Source: Methyloversatilis thermotolerans (GTDB lineage Bacteria > Pseudomonadota > Gammaproteobacteria > Burkholderiales > Rhodocyclaceae). Taken from it: a DNA stretch of 64,000 nucleotides. The notes beneath the pieces are model-generated. The model saw nothing but the letters and a program-made list of their open reading frames with translations. It did no database searches and had not been told where the DNA came from. The DNA lies in NCBI RefSeq assembly GCF_000372885.1, contig NZ_KB889967.1, forward strand, positions 3,547,430-3,611,429. The letters run 5' to 3'. Positions 35,024 to 44,444 of the stretch are shown here, piece after piece (the first letter of the stretch is position 1; every line of letters starts with the position of its first letter). The translations under genes were made by a program, and so were the position numbers.

Positions 35024-36361
35024 ATGCGTGACCTGCTCATTTCCGCGATCGTTTTCGGGGCGCTGCCGCTCATTTTCCGCTCGCCCTGGCTGGGCATCAT
35101 CATGTTCACCTGGCTCAGCCTGATGAACCCGCACCGTCTGGCCTATGGTTTCTCGCTGAATTTCCCGTTCGCGATGATTGTCGCGCTCACCACGCTGGTC
35201 GGCCTGCTGGCGTCGAAGGAGCCGAAGAAGATGATCTGGTCGCGCGAGACGCGGCTGCTGATCGCCTTCATCCTGTGGATGTGCCTCACCACGGTGTTCG
35301 CGATGTATCCGCAGTTCGCGCAGATACAGCTCGAGAAGGTGCTCAAGATCCAGCTCATGATCCTGGTGGCCCTCATCCTGATGCGCAGCTTCGACCGCAT
35401 CGAGGCCCTGGTCTGGATATCTGCGGCGTCGATCGGCTTCTATGGTTTCAAGGGCGGCATCTTCACCGTGCTGCATGGCGGCGTCTATCGCGTGCAGGGG
35501 CCGCCCGGCACCTTCATCGGCGGCAACAACGAGCTGGGCCTGGCCATGGCCATGACGGTGCCCTTGCTCTATTTCATGCGTTCGCGCGTCGCCAACCCCG
35601 GACTGAAAACCTTCATGACCGTGTGGGTGGTGCTGACCGCCTTTGCCGCGATCGGCACCCAGTCCCGCGGCGCGTTGCTGGGCATGGCCGCGATGGGCGC
35701 CTTCGTCTGGATCAACAGCCGCAACAAGTTCTTCACGCTGGTGGTGCTGGCGGTGACCGCGACGGCGATCGCCAACTTCATGCCCGAGTCCTGGTACGAG
35801 CGCATGGGCACGATCAAGACGCACGACGAGGACAAATCGGCGCAAGGGCGCGTGAACGCGTGGTGGACCAGTTTCCATCTCGCCAACGACCGGTTGCTCG
35901 GCGGCGGCTTCGACTGCTGGTGGCCGCCCACCTTCGCGATGTACGCGCCCAATCCTGACGATGCGCGCGAGGTGCACAGCGTGGTGTTCGAGGTGCTGGG
36001 CGAGCATGGCTACATCGGTCTCGCCATCTTCACCGCGCTCGGCGTGTTCACCTGGTTCAGCGCGGGCTGGACCGCGCGGCGGGCGCGCCGGATGCCGGAC
36101 ATCGCCTGGGTGGCCGACATGATGCGCATGGTGCAGGTGAGCATGGTGGCTTACGCCACCGCCGGTCAGTTCCTGGGGCTGGCCTATTTCGACTATTACT
36201 ACACGCTCATCGTGATCGTGGTCGCCACCCGTGCGCTGGTCCAGCGACGCCTCCAGGGCGGCATGCCGGACACGGAATGGCAGCAGGTACAGCCGGCCGG
36301 TCTGTTCGCCGGCGGGCGACTGCCGAACTTCCGCAGGCTGCTGACCGGGAAGTCGCCGTGA
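35024..36361 (+). CDS. Putative O-glycosylation ligase, exosortase A-associated
   Basis: This is an integral membrane protein of 445 residues with about ten helices and a large periplasmic loop (about 250-320). It is of the Wzy/WaaL O-antigen-ligase superfamily and exosortase-linked type (TIGR03097). The segment PPGTFIGGNNELGLAMAMTVPLL and the loop with HDEDKSAQGRVNAWW are family-like. It should join lipid-linked glycans to a protein or polymerise them at the periplasmic face, and PEP-CTERM proteins are candidate acceptors. It starts 15 bases after the adenylating enzyme. Confidence 0.92.
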   Translation: MRDLLISAIVFGALPLIFRSPWLGIIMFTWLSLMNPHRLAYGFSLNFPFAMIVALTTLVGLLASKEPKKMIWSRETRLLIAFILWMCLTTVFAMYPQFAQIQLEKVLKIQLMILVALILMRSFDRIEALVWISAASIGFYGFKGGIFTVLHGGVYRVQGPPGTFIGGNNELGLAMAMTVPLLYFMRSRVANPGLKTFMTVWVVLTAFAAIGTQSRGALLGMAAMGAFVWINSRNKFFTLVVLAVTATAIANFMPESWYERMGTIKTHDEDKSAQGRVNAWWTSFHLANDRLLGGGFDCWWPPTFAMYAPNPDDAREVHSVVFEVLGEHGYIGLAIFTALGVFTWFSAGWTARRARRMPDIAWVADMMRMVQVSMVAYATAGQFLGLAYFDYYYTLIVIVVATRALVQRRLQGGMPDTEWQQVQPAGLFAGGRLPNFRRLLTGKSP

Positions 36362-36430
36362 CCAATGTACTTCTGCGCGTCGCGGAAACCGGCTAGGCTG
36401 CCGGGATTCCGAATTCCCGACCGTGCCGCG

Positions 36431-37441
36431 ATGGATACGCCTGCGATGAATCCGCTCCGGATCGCCGTACTGATCCCCTGCTACAACGAGGCCGCCACGA
36501 TAGGCAATGTGGTGCGCGATTTCCGCGCCGCGCTGCCGGGCGCTGCCGTCCATGTGTACGACAACAATTCGTCGGACGACACGCGCGCCATCGCCCGGGC
36601 GGCCGGCGCCATCGTGCGCACCGAAAGGCACCAGGGCAAGGGCAATGTGGTGCGCCGCATGTTTTCCGACATCGACGCCGACGTCTACGTGATGGTGGAT
36701 GGCGACGACACCTATGATGCCTTCGCCGCGCCGTCGCTGATACGCCATCTGGTCGACGAGAGCCTGGATATGGTGAATGGCCGGCGCATCACCGAGGAAG
36801 TCGCGGCCTACCGCGCCGGTCACCGGCTCGGCAACCGCATGCTCACCGGGCTGGTGTGCTGGTTCTTCGGCGAACAGTTCAAGGACATGCTGTCCGGTTT
36901 CCGCGTGTTCTCGCGCCGCTTCGTGAAGTCCTTCCCGGCGCTGTCGCAGGGCTTCGAGATCGAAACCGAACTGACCGTGCACGCGCTCAATCTGCGCATG
37001 CCGGTCGGCGAGGTGGATACCGCATACCGCTCGCGGCCCGAAGGTTCGGTCAGCAAGCTCAACACCTATCGCGACGGCATCCGCATCCTGAAAACCATCA
37101 TGATTCTGGTGAAGGAGGAGATGCCGCTGCAGTTCTTTTCCTGCGTCGGCGCGGTGCTTGCGCTGATATCGCTGGCGCTGGGCATTCCGGTGGTGGAGGA
37201 GTTCCTGCAGACCGGCCTGGTGCCGCGGCTGCCGACCGCGGTGCTGTCGGTGAGCATCATGATTCTCGGTTTCCTGAGTTTCGCGTCCGGCCTCATCCTC
37301 GATACGGTGAGCCTGGGGCGTCGCGAACTGAAGCGCTTGCAGTATCTGCAGGTGGCGCTGGTCGATGGCGAAGTGCCCGGTCACGAGCGGACGCCGGTTG
37401 CGCCGCTGCAGCCGGCCGGGCCGGTGGCTTCCGCGGCATGA
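36431..37441 (+). CDS. GtrB-like GT2 glycosyltransferase with C-terminal membrane helices
   Basis: This 336-residue protein has a GT-A domain with VLIPCYNEAATIGNVV, YDNNSSDDT, VMVDGDDTYDA (the DxD motif) and MLSGFRVFSRRFV. It is followed by two membrane helices near 235-260 and 270-295. This is the plan of undecaprenyl-phosphate glucosyl- or mannosyltransferases such as GtrB or dolichol-phosphate mannose synthase. It is followed by a GtrA-like flippase and a large membrane glycosyltransferase, a classic three-gene cassette. No SD is obvious; ATG 36431 or 36446 are both possible, and the open extension upstream is not protein-like. Confidence 0.9.
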   Translation: MDTPAMNPLRIAVLIPCYNEAATIGNVVRDFRAALPGAAVHVYDNNSSDDTRAIARAAGAIVRTERHQGKGNVVRRMFSDIDADVYVMVDGDDTYDAFAAPSLIRHLVDESLDMVNGRRITEEVAAYRAGHRLGNRMLTGLVCWFFGEQFKDMLSGFRVFSRRFVKSFPALSQGFEIETELTVHALNLRMPVGEVDTAYRSRPEGSVSKLNTYRDGIRILKTIMILVKEEMPLQFFSCVGAVLALISLALGIPVVEEFLQTGLVPRLPTAVLSVSIMILGFLSFASGLILDTVSLGRRELKRLQYLQVALVDGEVPGHERTPVAPLQPAGPVASAA

Positions 37442-37469
37442 TGCCGCAGCGCTGTCTGCCAGGCACGAC

Positions 37470-37865
37470 ATGAGCCGGCAGTTCTTCCGTTTTGCTCTGG
37501 TCGGCACCGCCGGCTTCGTGGTCGACCTGCTGGCGCTGCAGATGGCGCTGCACGTGTTCGGGCTGGACGCCTACACCGGGCGCGGCCTGTCCTATCTGTG
37601 TGCCGCCACCAGCACATGGATCATGAACCGCCATTTCACCTTCGCCACCGAGCGCACCGATGCGCTGTGGCGCGAATGGGCGCGCTTCCTGATGAGCAAT
37701 GCCGCCGGCGGCGCGGTCAACCTCGGCGTCTATGCCGCACTGGTGGGCAGCGGACTGCCCCTGGTGTCGGCGCCTTGGCTCGCGCTGGCGGCCGGATCGG
37801 TGGCCGGCCTGTTCTTCAATTTCTTCGCATCGCGCAGATTCGTGTTCACCGCCCGCGTCCGCTGA
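37470..37865 (+). CDS. GtrA-family flippase
   Basis: This is a 131-residue protein with four membrane helices, starting MSRQFFRFALVGTAGFVVD and containing STWIMNRHFTFA and LFFNFFASRRFVF, all typical of GtrA. It is thought to flip polyprenyl-phosphate-sugar made by the preceding GtrB-like enzyme. An upstream open stretch, from 37365, overlaps the previous gene and lacks family character, so ATG 37470 is the start. Confidence 0.92.
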   Translation: MSRQFFRFALVGTAGFVVDLLALQMALHVFGLDAYTGRGLSYLCAATSTWIMNRHFTFATERTDALWREWARFLMSNAAGGAVNLGVYAALVGSGLPLVSAPWLALAAGSVAGLFFNFFASRRFVFTARVR

Positions 37866-37887
37866 TGCCCGCCTGCTCGCCTACCTC

Positions 37888-39270
37888 ATGAGAACCTCTC
37901 CGGCGGCCGCTTTCGCATCGATCTGCCTGGTCGCCCTCGGCCTCGCCTGGACCGCCCTGTGGAATGGCTATCCCATGGTGTTTTCCGGCGATACCGGCGC
38001 CTATATCGAAGGCGGCATCATTTCGGTGGACAGGCACTGGCTCAGCGTGGCCTGGTCGCGCCCGCCCTTCTACAACCTCTTCCTCTACCTGACCCAGTGG
38101 CGCTGGTCCTTGTGGCCGACCGTGTTCGCGCAGGGCCTGCTGCTGTCGCATCTGCTCTGGCTGGTGCACAAGACCGTGCACGGAGAGGTTGTCGCCGCCC
38201 GCTTCCTGGCCACCGGCCTCGCGCTGATCTGCCTGTCCACTGCACCGTGGTTCGTCGGCCTGCTGCTGCCCGATTTCTTCACCGCGGTCGTGGTGCTCGC
38301 GCTGTTCGTCATCGGCTATGGCCGGCCGGCGCTCGGCCGCGCCGAGTACGCCTATGTCTGGCTGCTTGCGGTGGCGGCCATCATGACCCATTACTCGCAT
38401 GTTTCGCTGGCTGCCGGCCTGCTCGTCGTAGTGATCGGACTGCGTGTGCTGTACGAAGGCCTGCGCGGCCTGTTGCGCCGCGAACATCTGTTCCACGCGG
38501 CGGCGCTGGCCAGCGCAGTGTTCGCGCTGTTCGCGGTGCAGAAGGTGTTCCAGGGCGAGAAAGGCTTCGCGCCCTACAAGGACGTGTTCATCCTCGCGCG
38601 GCTGATCGGCGATGGCACGGCGCTCGACACGCTGCGCACCCGCTGTCCGGAAGCGGGCTTCAGGCTGTGCGGGCAGATCGACCGCATCGAAGTGCGTCCG
38701 GACGATCCCTACACCATGTCGGACCGATTCCTGTGGGCGGCGGACAGTCCGCTCTATTCCGTCGGCGTGAAGGCGGTGCGCGATGAGGCACCCGCCATCA
38801 TCCGCGCCACGCTGCAGGATCACGCGGCGCGGCAGTTCGGACTGTCCCTGCGCAACTGGGGGACGCAGTTGCTGGCGCAGGACACCGGCAGCTGGCTGGA
38901 ACCTTTCGGCACACAGGACGGCGATGGCACGACCCGTGTCATCCGAACCTATTATCCATCCGAACTGGACGCATTCCTGGGCGCGCGCCAGAACACCGGC
39001 GAGCTGCATCTGGACCTGTTCGCGCCGCTGCATGTCGCCGTGACCGCGCTCGCGCTGCTGATCGGGGCCGGGCTCGCACTGCGGCATCGCAAGGAGCGGT
39101 ACGGCACGCTGTCACCGCTGTTCCTGTTCCTGCTCGCCGCGCTGCTCGGCAATTCGCTCACCTCCGGCATCCTGTCGCGCCCGGACGACCGCTACATGAG
39201 CCGCCTGACCTGGGTGCTGGTGCTCTATGTGGCGCTGGCGCTCAACCGGAGAGTGGGCCGGCTGCGCTGA
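37888..39270 (+). CDS. Integral membrane glycosyltransferase-like protein
   Basis: This 460-residue protein has about ten hydrophobic segments and a periplasmic loop near residues 225-365. Early in the chain FSGDTGAYIEGG and SVAWSRPPFYNLFLY resemble the first-loop acidic motif of GT-C transferases (ArnT/PMT or GtrC-type). As the third gene after GtrB- and GtrA-like genes, it most likely transfers the flipped sugar to a periplasmic glycan or protein. The gene is 22 bases after gtrA-like and convergent with the minus-strand block. No closer family name is safe. Confidence 0.75.
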   Translation: MRTSPAAAFASICLVALGLAWTALWNGYPMVFSGDTGAYIEGGIISVDRHWLSVAWSRPPFYNLFLYLTQWRWSLWPTVFAQGLLLSHLLWLVHKTVHGEVVAARFLATGLALICLSTAPWFVGLLLPDFFTAVVVLALFVIGYGRPALGRAEYAYVWLLAVAAIMTHYSHVSLAAGLLVVVIGLRVLYEGLRGLLRREHLFHAAALASAVFALFAVQKVFQGEKGFAPYKDVFILARLIGDGTALDTLRTRCPEAGFRLCGQIDRIEVRPDDPYTMSDRFLWAADSPLYSVGVKAVRDEAPAIIRATLQDHAARQFGLSLRNWGTQLLAQDTGSWLEPFGTQDGDGTTRVIRTYYPSELDAFLGARQNTGELHLDLFAPLHVAVTALALLIGAGLALRHRKERYGTLSPLFLFLLAALLGNSLTSGILSRPDDRYMSRLTWVLVLYVALALNRRVGRLR

Positions 39271-39315
39271 TCCTGGCAGGGGGCGACCGGGCGCTCGCGC
39301 GTACGGCCGCGACCT

Positions 39316-40242
39316 TCAGTGACGCAGGGCGGCGTATATCCGCGGCAGGTTGTCGAAGAACAGCTGCTTCATGCCGAAATGGGTGGCCACGCACTCGGAT
39401 CCGGTGTAGTTGAAGGAATACGTCTCCGGCAGCGGCGCATGGCTGACGGTGGCGTGGATCAGGTGGTTCCAGGCGCGCTGTTCGAAGGTATAGGCGGTGT
39501 CCACATCGTCGGCATGGTCCTGGATCCAGCGCTCCAGCAGATCGAGATCCAGACCGCGCTTGTCGAAGCAGATGAGCCCGGAATTGAAGTAGCAGCGCGG
39601 TTCGCGCTTCTTTTCGAAACCGGCGAGCAGATGGTCGGCCACGAACAGCGGACGGTAATCCTCGAAACAGTAAAGCGAACCGCTGTCCTCATCCCGCTCC
39701 ATCCAGTCGATGATTTCATCCGGTCTGCGGAAGAACAGGACGTCGGTATCCAGCGCGAGAATCCTGCACGCGTCGGACAGCAGGTTGAAATCCAGTATCT
39801 TCAGCGAGAACACGCTCATCCGGCGGCCCCAGGGCGTCCTGCCCAGCGATCCGTCGCGATAGGCGGCGACATGCGGATGGCGCGCGAGGCAGGGCTTGAT
39901 GGCCTCGTCGGCAGACCGGCGCCGGATGATGCGTACGCCGGGAAGATGCGCCTCGAGTGTCGCAATATCGCGCGCGCTCAGCGTTCCGTCATCATGCAGC
40001 ACGACCTGGTATGCCCTGCCGGCGTAATGGAGCAGGCTTTTCACCGCCCACAGGCACATGCCGACATGCTTGCTGCCGAGCAGGCTGTGGACTTCGAAGC
40101 GGCCATCCCCGCCGGCCGGCAAAGGCCGGGTGCGGACGATCGCGCGATCCCAGAAGGCGCGGGACAGTTTCAGCCGGAGCTGAGCCAGCCCGTGTGCCAC
40201 GCGCCAGGGGAGCAGGCGACGGATATCCATGCCGGTTTTCAT
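39316..40242 (-). CDS. GT-A-fold glycosyltransferase (GT8-like)
   Basis: This 308-residue protein has a central DxD-like segment CRILALDTDVLFFRRP (about 182-197) and later YFNSGLICFDKRGLD, the arrangement of GT8- or glycogenin-like transferases. GAGAGG 7 bases before ATG 40242 supports the start; the open frame continues upstream to 40326 without similarity. It is the last gene of the long minus-strand run, 107 bases after the GT2 gene. Function beyond sugar transfer is unknown. Confidence 0.78.
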   Translation of the reverse strand: MKTGMDIRRLLPWRVAHGLAQLRLKLSRAFWDRAIVRTRPLPAGGDGRFEVHSLLGSKHVGMCLWAVKSLLHYAGRAYQVVLHDDGTLSARDIATLEAHLPGVRIIRRRSADEAIKPCLARHPHVAAYRDGSLGRTPWGRRMSVFSLKILDFNLLSDACRILALDTDVLFFRRPDEIIDWMERDEDSGSLYCFEDYRPLFVADHLLAGFEKKREPRCYFNSGLICFDKRGLDLDLLERWIQDHADDVDTAYTFEQRAWNHLIHATVSHAPLPETYSFNYTGSECVATHFGMKQLFFDNLPRIYAALRH

Positions 40243-40349
40243 GCGGCGGCCCTCTCGCGCATGCCCAGCCTGCAGTGTAGTCCCGGCCCGGATGCCTGCG
40301 CGTGTTCGCCAAACACGCCGGTGCAATATCGTGACCGGGCGGGCAGGCG

Positions 40350-41321
40350 CTACATGCCGCAGGCTCTTTTTACAGCGCGCACGCTGTTGCGCAGCGGCGC
40401 CGGCAGGCTGCAGTAAGCCAGCTTCAACCAGGTACGCGCGTCACCGGGGCTCAGCGCCAGCGCGTTCCGGAAATGCGCCGCGGCTTGTCCGTAGTCATGA
40501 TGGTGATACATGAAGTATTCGCCCATCTTGCGGTTCATGCCGCCCATCCGGGCGACGAAGGCATCCGCCCGCACACGCTGCCGCGCGTCCGGATGCCGTT
40601 GCAGGAAGTGATTCATCGCGCGCAGCCGCACCTGCAGCATGCGGTAGCCCTGCTGTGACTGCTGTCGGGCGTGCGTGCGCCAATAGCCGACGATGGTCTG
40701 CAGATGGCCTACCGGATAGCGGTAGGCGATGCGCAGCCACAGTTCGTAGTCGTCCACGCCGGGCAGATCGGGTTCGAAGTGCCCGACCTCGTCCAGAACC
40801 GCCTTCGGAATCATCGAGGTCAGCGGCTGGATGTCGTTGCTGATGAAGATGTCCGCGAACACGTCCGCCACCTTCACCGTTGCATCCCGGGCGCCGAAAT
40901 CCGCTTCGCACAGACCGGGGTGGTCGTCGATGGACCGGCCCTGGTCGTCGATCCGGATGTAGCGGGCGTGCAGCAGACCCAGTTCGGGATGCGCGCGCAT
41001 CACGGCAACCTGCAAGGACAGCTTGTTGGCGACCCACAGATCGTCCTGGTCGTGGAAGCAGATGTACTGGCCGCGGGCGACTTCGAGCGCGCGGTTGCGC
41101 GAAGCCGCCACGCCGGAGTTCTGCGGCATCGCGAGAACGCGCACGCGCGGGTCGCCGGCGTGGCGCGCCACGATGGCCGCCGATCCGTCGGTCGAACAGT
41201 CGTCGACGACGATCAGTTCATAATTCGGATAATCCTGACCGAGCGCGCTCGCCAGCGCCGCGTCCAGAAAGGCCTCGCCATTGAACACCGGCGTGATGAC
41301 CGTGACCAGCGGCCAATCCAT
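40350..41321 (-). CDS. GT2 glycosyltransferase with TPR-like tail
   Basis: This 323-residue protein has a GT-A domain with VTVITPVFNGEAFLDAALA, IVVDDCSTDGS and CFHDQDDLWV (DxD region). From about residue 270 a tail, YGQAAAHFRNALALSPGDA, matches a tetratricopeptide repeat. Similar tails occur in the GT2 genes at 48224 and 53013. The open frame upstream of ATG 41321 reads like noise. It lies 46 bases downstream of the GT4 gene. Confidence 0.88.
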   Translation of the reverse strand: MDWPLVTVITPVFNGEAFLDAALASALGQDYPNYELIVVDDCSTDGSAAIVARHAGDPRVRVLAMPQNSGVAASRNRALEVARGQYICFHDQDDLWVANKLSLQVAVMRAHPELGLLHARYIRIDDQGRSIDDHPGLCEADFGARDATVKVADVFADIFISNDIQPLTSMIPKAVLDEVGHFEPDLPGVDDYELWLRIAYRYPVGHLQTIVGYWRTHARQQSQQGYRMLQVRLRAMNHFLQRHPDARQRVRADAFVARMGGMNRKMGEYFMYHHHDYGQAAAHFRNALALSPGDARTWLKLAYCSLPAPLRNSVRAVKRACGM

Positions 41322-41367
41322 GGCTAGTTCCGCCCCTGTGCGCACGGGTGCCCGCCAGGGTGGCCGG

Positions 41368-42534
41368 TCATCGGTCCAGCGCGCCGCACAGCGCTTGCGT
41401 GCGCTGCATGACGGCCTGCCAGGAAAACTCGCGATGCGCCCGCTCCCGGGCGCGTGCTGCGCATGCGGCCCCGAAGCCGGTGCTCCGGTCCAGCAACTGA
41501 TGCAGGCCGGAGGTGACCGACGCAAGCGAGTTGCCGTCGCAGCGCAGACCGGTCAGGCCATCGAGCACGGCGGCGCCGGTGCCACCGGCACTGCCTGCCA
41601 GCGACGTGCGGCCGCAGGCGGCCGCTTCGATATACACCATGCCGAAGCCTTCGGTGTCGGCACCGATGTCGCGGTTGGGCATGGCGAACAGGTCGCAGGC
41701 GGCGTACCACCGGGGCAGATCGTCGCCGCTGACGCCGCCGAGCAGGTGCACACGCTCCGGCATGGCCGAGCGCGCGCGGATGTCGGCCAGATAATCGGCG
41801 TCCTCGCCCTTGCCTATCACCGCGTGATGCACGTCCAGCCCGCGTGCCACCAGTTCGGGCACCGCCTGCATCACGTAGTCGAAGCCCTTGCGGCGCGACA
41901 GCCGGCCGACCGACAGGATGAGCAGCGATTCGGGCTTGAGGCCCAGCGAGGCGCGCAGTGCCGAGCCATCGAGGTCGGGCCGGAAGCGTTCGGTATCGAC
42001 GCCTGGATGGATGATGGCGACGTGGTCCGGGTGAACGCCCATGTCCAGCAGCAGCCCGCGCGTGAAGTCGCTGTTGGCGATCACCAGATCAGCGCCGCAA
42101 TACGCCTCCTTCATCGCCTTCACGCGGCGTGGCTGGCGCCAGGTCGTGATTTCCTCACCGTGCGCGTAAATCACCACCGGCCGCTTGAGCAGGCGTCCGG
42201 CACGCACCGCGACCAGCCCCTCCGGCAGCACGCGTCCGGCATGGATCTGCGTGACCGGATTGCGCCAGCCCACGGTCAGCGTTTTCAGGAAGAACTCGAG
42301 GTACACCGGAAGGGATTCCGGCCGTATCCACGGGTAGCGCTTCAGTGCCAGCCGGTGCACGGTGTTCGGGCTGTGCCGGTCGTGTTCCGCCGCGCCCGGC
42401 ACATCGGCGGTCAGGATGTGCGTGCCGGCGCCACCGAGGCGACGGTAGACCTCGTCGAACCAGACGGCGGTGCCGCCCTTGGTCGGCTGGAACAGTTCGG
42501 TGATGACGAGGTAGCGCGCGTCGGGTGCAGCCAT
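41368..42534 (-). CDS. GT4 glycosyltransferase
   Basis: This 388-residue GT-B enzyme starts YLVITELFQPTKGGTAVWF and has VIYAHGEEITTW, IIHPGVDTERFRPD, SVGRLSRRKGFDYVMQA and DTEGFGMVYIEAAACG. GGAGG 9 bases before ATG 42534 selects this start over one 24 bases upstream. The gene begins 4 bases after the stop of the asparagine-synthetase-like gene. Confidence 0.92.
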   Translation of the reverse strand: MAAPDARYLVITELFQPTKGGTAVWFDEVYRRLGGAGTHILTADVPGAAEHDRHSPNTVHRLALKRYPWIRPESLPVYLEFFLKTLTVGWRNPVTQIHAGRVLPEGLVAVRAGRLLKRPVVIYAHGEEITTWRQPRRVKAMKEAYCGADLVIANSDFTRGLLLDMGVHPDHVAIIHPGVDTERFRPDLDGSALRASLGLKPESLLILSVGRLSRRKGFDYVMQAVPELVARGLDVHHAVIGKGEDADYLADIRARSAMPERVHLLGGVSGDDLPRWYAACDLFAMPNRDIGADTEGFGMVYIEAAACGRTSLAGSAGGTGAAVLDGLTGLRCDGNSLASVTSGLHQLLDRSTGFGAACAARARERAHREFSWQAVMQRTQALCGALDR

Positions 42535-42538
42535 CGCA

Positions 42539-44398
42539 TCAGACCTCCAGGCGCGCATCCGGATGCGCTGCCAGCCAGTATTCGAGCATCATGAGCACCC
42601 AGATCATCACGCCGTAATATGAGGCGTGTTCGCTGCGGTGCCGTTCCAGCAGATGTCTCACGAAGGACTGCCGGACGATGCCGCGTGCGGCCAGATTTTC
42701 CAGCGCGGCGCTCGCCATGCCGCCCAGCCGCGCGTCCTGCTGCATCCACAATCCGAAGGGCAGGCCGAAGCCGTGCTTGGATTTGGCGATCGTGGCCTGC
42801 GGCAGGAAATCGTTCAGTGCCTCCTTGAAGAACCAGCGCAACCGTCCTTGGCGCACCTTGTAGTCGGCCGGCAGTTTCGCCGAAAACTCCATCAGCCTTT
42901 CGTCGAGCAGCGGGTAATGCACGTCGATGTCGGCCAGTTCGCACATGCGCGACACCTTGCGCAGATCGCTGTCGGCCAGTGTCTGCTTGAGATCCAGATG
43001 CATCATGCGGTTCACCATGGCGGATGAACGCGTGCGCGCATAGACCTCGCGTGCATACTCGAGCGGCCGGTCAGTCGCGATGCGGTGGAGCAAGGCGTCG
43101 CCCAGTATGGTCGCTGCGCCCTCGCGCTCGACATGGTTGAACACTTCCATGCGGTCGGGCAGCGGTATGCGCGCGCGCTGCACATAGTTGCGCGCCTTGC
43201 GCAGCACACCCACGGCCAGCGCATCGGGCAGGCTCCCGAACACGCCGCCCAGCAGCGCGCGCAGCGGCGACGGCAACTGGCCGAAACGCTCGAACACTTC
43301 CTGATCGGCATAGCGCGCATTGCCGCCGAATATTTCGTCTCCGCCGTCGCCCGCCAGCATGAGTGCGCGACCATCCTCGCGCGCGCGGAGCGCACAGAAA
43401 TAGGTGGGCACCGCAGAAGCGTTGCCGAACGGTTCGTCATACAGCGCCGCGATGCGCGGGATGGCATCGGCGACATCGCCCGGCGTCAGGTAGTACTCGT
43501 GGGGCGTGCATCCGAAATGATGCGCGGCGGTGCGCGCGAATTCCATCTCGTCGAAGCCTTCGGCATCGAAGCCGATGGAATAGGTATCGGGGCCGCGCCC
43601 GTTTACCCGGGCCATCATGCCGGCTACGGTCGAGCTGTCGGTGCCGCCGCTCAGGAAGGCGGCGACCGGTGCGTCGGTCTGTGCCTCGCATACCGACGAT
43701 TCCAGCAACTGCCTGAACTCCGACGCATAGCGCGCGTAGTCGTCCGGGCTGTCGTCGGCGTAGGGCATGGACCAGTAGAAGCCGCTGTCCAGCCGGCCTT
43801 CTCGCAGATGCACATACTGCGCTGGCAGCAGCTTGAACACGTCGCGATAGATGGTGGCCGGTGCCGGCACCATGTGACAGTAGAGGTAGTCGTACAGCGC
43901 CTGCGGATCGATGTCGGCGCGCACCGCCGGATGGGCGGTGACGGCGTCGGCCGTTGCACCGAACACCAGGCCTTCGCCGCGCGTCGCGTAGCACAGGGTT
44001 TCCGCGCCGACACGGTCGATCGCCAGCAACGCCTCTTTCCGCGCGCCATCGAGCACGGCGAGCGAGAAGCGACCATGCAGCGAGGACAGCAGCGCAGGGC
44101 CCTGTTCGCGCCAGGCGTGCAAGACCGACTGCGCGAATCCGGTCGCCGCCGCCTGTGCGGCGCGCTGCGGGTCGGACCAGCGCGGCCGGCCGGCGAGCGC
44201 CAGCAAGAGGTTGCCGTCCTTGCAGATTTCAGTCTGTCCGGGTCGCGCACGCACGGCCAGTGCTGCCTGAAACCCGAGCCGTGACTGCACCGTGCAGCCG
44301 GACAGACCGCCCAGCCGGTCGGCCATGCGCTGCACGGTCGCCGCGCGATCGGCAATCTGAACGCCGTCAATGTCCAGCCATCCGCAGATCTTGCTCAT
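42539..44398 (-). CDS. Asparagine synthetase-like protein, displaced N-terminal Cys
   Basis: This 619-residue protein has an AsnB two-domain plan. The N-terminal class II amidotransferase domain begins MSKICGWLD, so the Cys that must be residue 2 for glutaminase action is at residue 5. The synthetase domain is intact, with FLSGGTDSSTVAGMM near residue 250 and AGDGGDEIFGGNARY. It may therefore use free ammonia or another amine, or make an amide bond as beta-lactam synthetase does (inference). No better start near the Cys is visible. The open extension to 44428 is only ten codons. Confidence 0.87.
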   Translation of the reverse strand: MSKICGWLDIDGVQIADRAATVQRMADRLGGLSGCTVQSRLGFQAALAVRARPGQTEICKDGNLLLALAGRPRWSDPQRAAQAAATGFAQSVLHAWREQGPALLSSLHGRFSLAVLDGARKEALLAIDRVGAETLCYATRGEGLVFGATADAVTAHPAVRADIDPQALYDYLYCHMVPAPATIYRDVFKLLPAQYVHLREGRLDSGFYWSMPYADDSPDDYARYASEFRQLLESSVCEAQTDAPVAAFLSGGTDSSTVAGMMARVNGRGPDTYSIGFDAEGFDEMEFARTAAHHFGCTPHEYYLTPGDVADAIPRIAALYDEPFGNASAVPTYFCALRAREDGRALMLAGDGGDEIFGGNARYADQEVFERFGQLPSPLRALLGGVFGSLPDALAVGVLRKARNYVQRARIPLPDRMEVFNHVEREGAATILGDALLHRIATDRPLEYAREVYARTRSSAMVNRMMHLDLKQTLADSDLRKVSRMCELADIDVHYPLLDERLMEFSAKLPADYKVRQGRLRWFFKEALNDFLPQATIAKSKHGFGLPFGLWMQQDARLGGMASAALENLAARGIVRQSFVRHLLERHRSEHASYYGVMIWVLMMLEYWLAAHPDARLEV

Positions 44399-44444
44399 CC
44401 ATCCTTCTCCGTCGGTGCGGTCCGCCAAGGCGGGCCGTCTGCAT

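Noticed and set aside
33554-37507. Open minus-strand frame of about 1,300 codons opposite the PaaK-like, O-ligase and GtrB-like genes
   Set aside because: Shadow of real plus-strand genes; the translation is His/Gln/Arg-rich with no domain.
39271-39315. GC-rich inverted repeat between the two convergent operons as terminator
   Set aside because: The pairing is short and no T tract follows on either strand.
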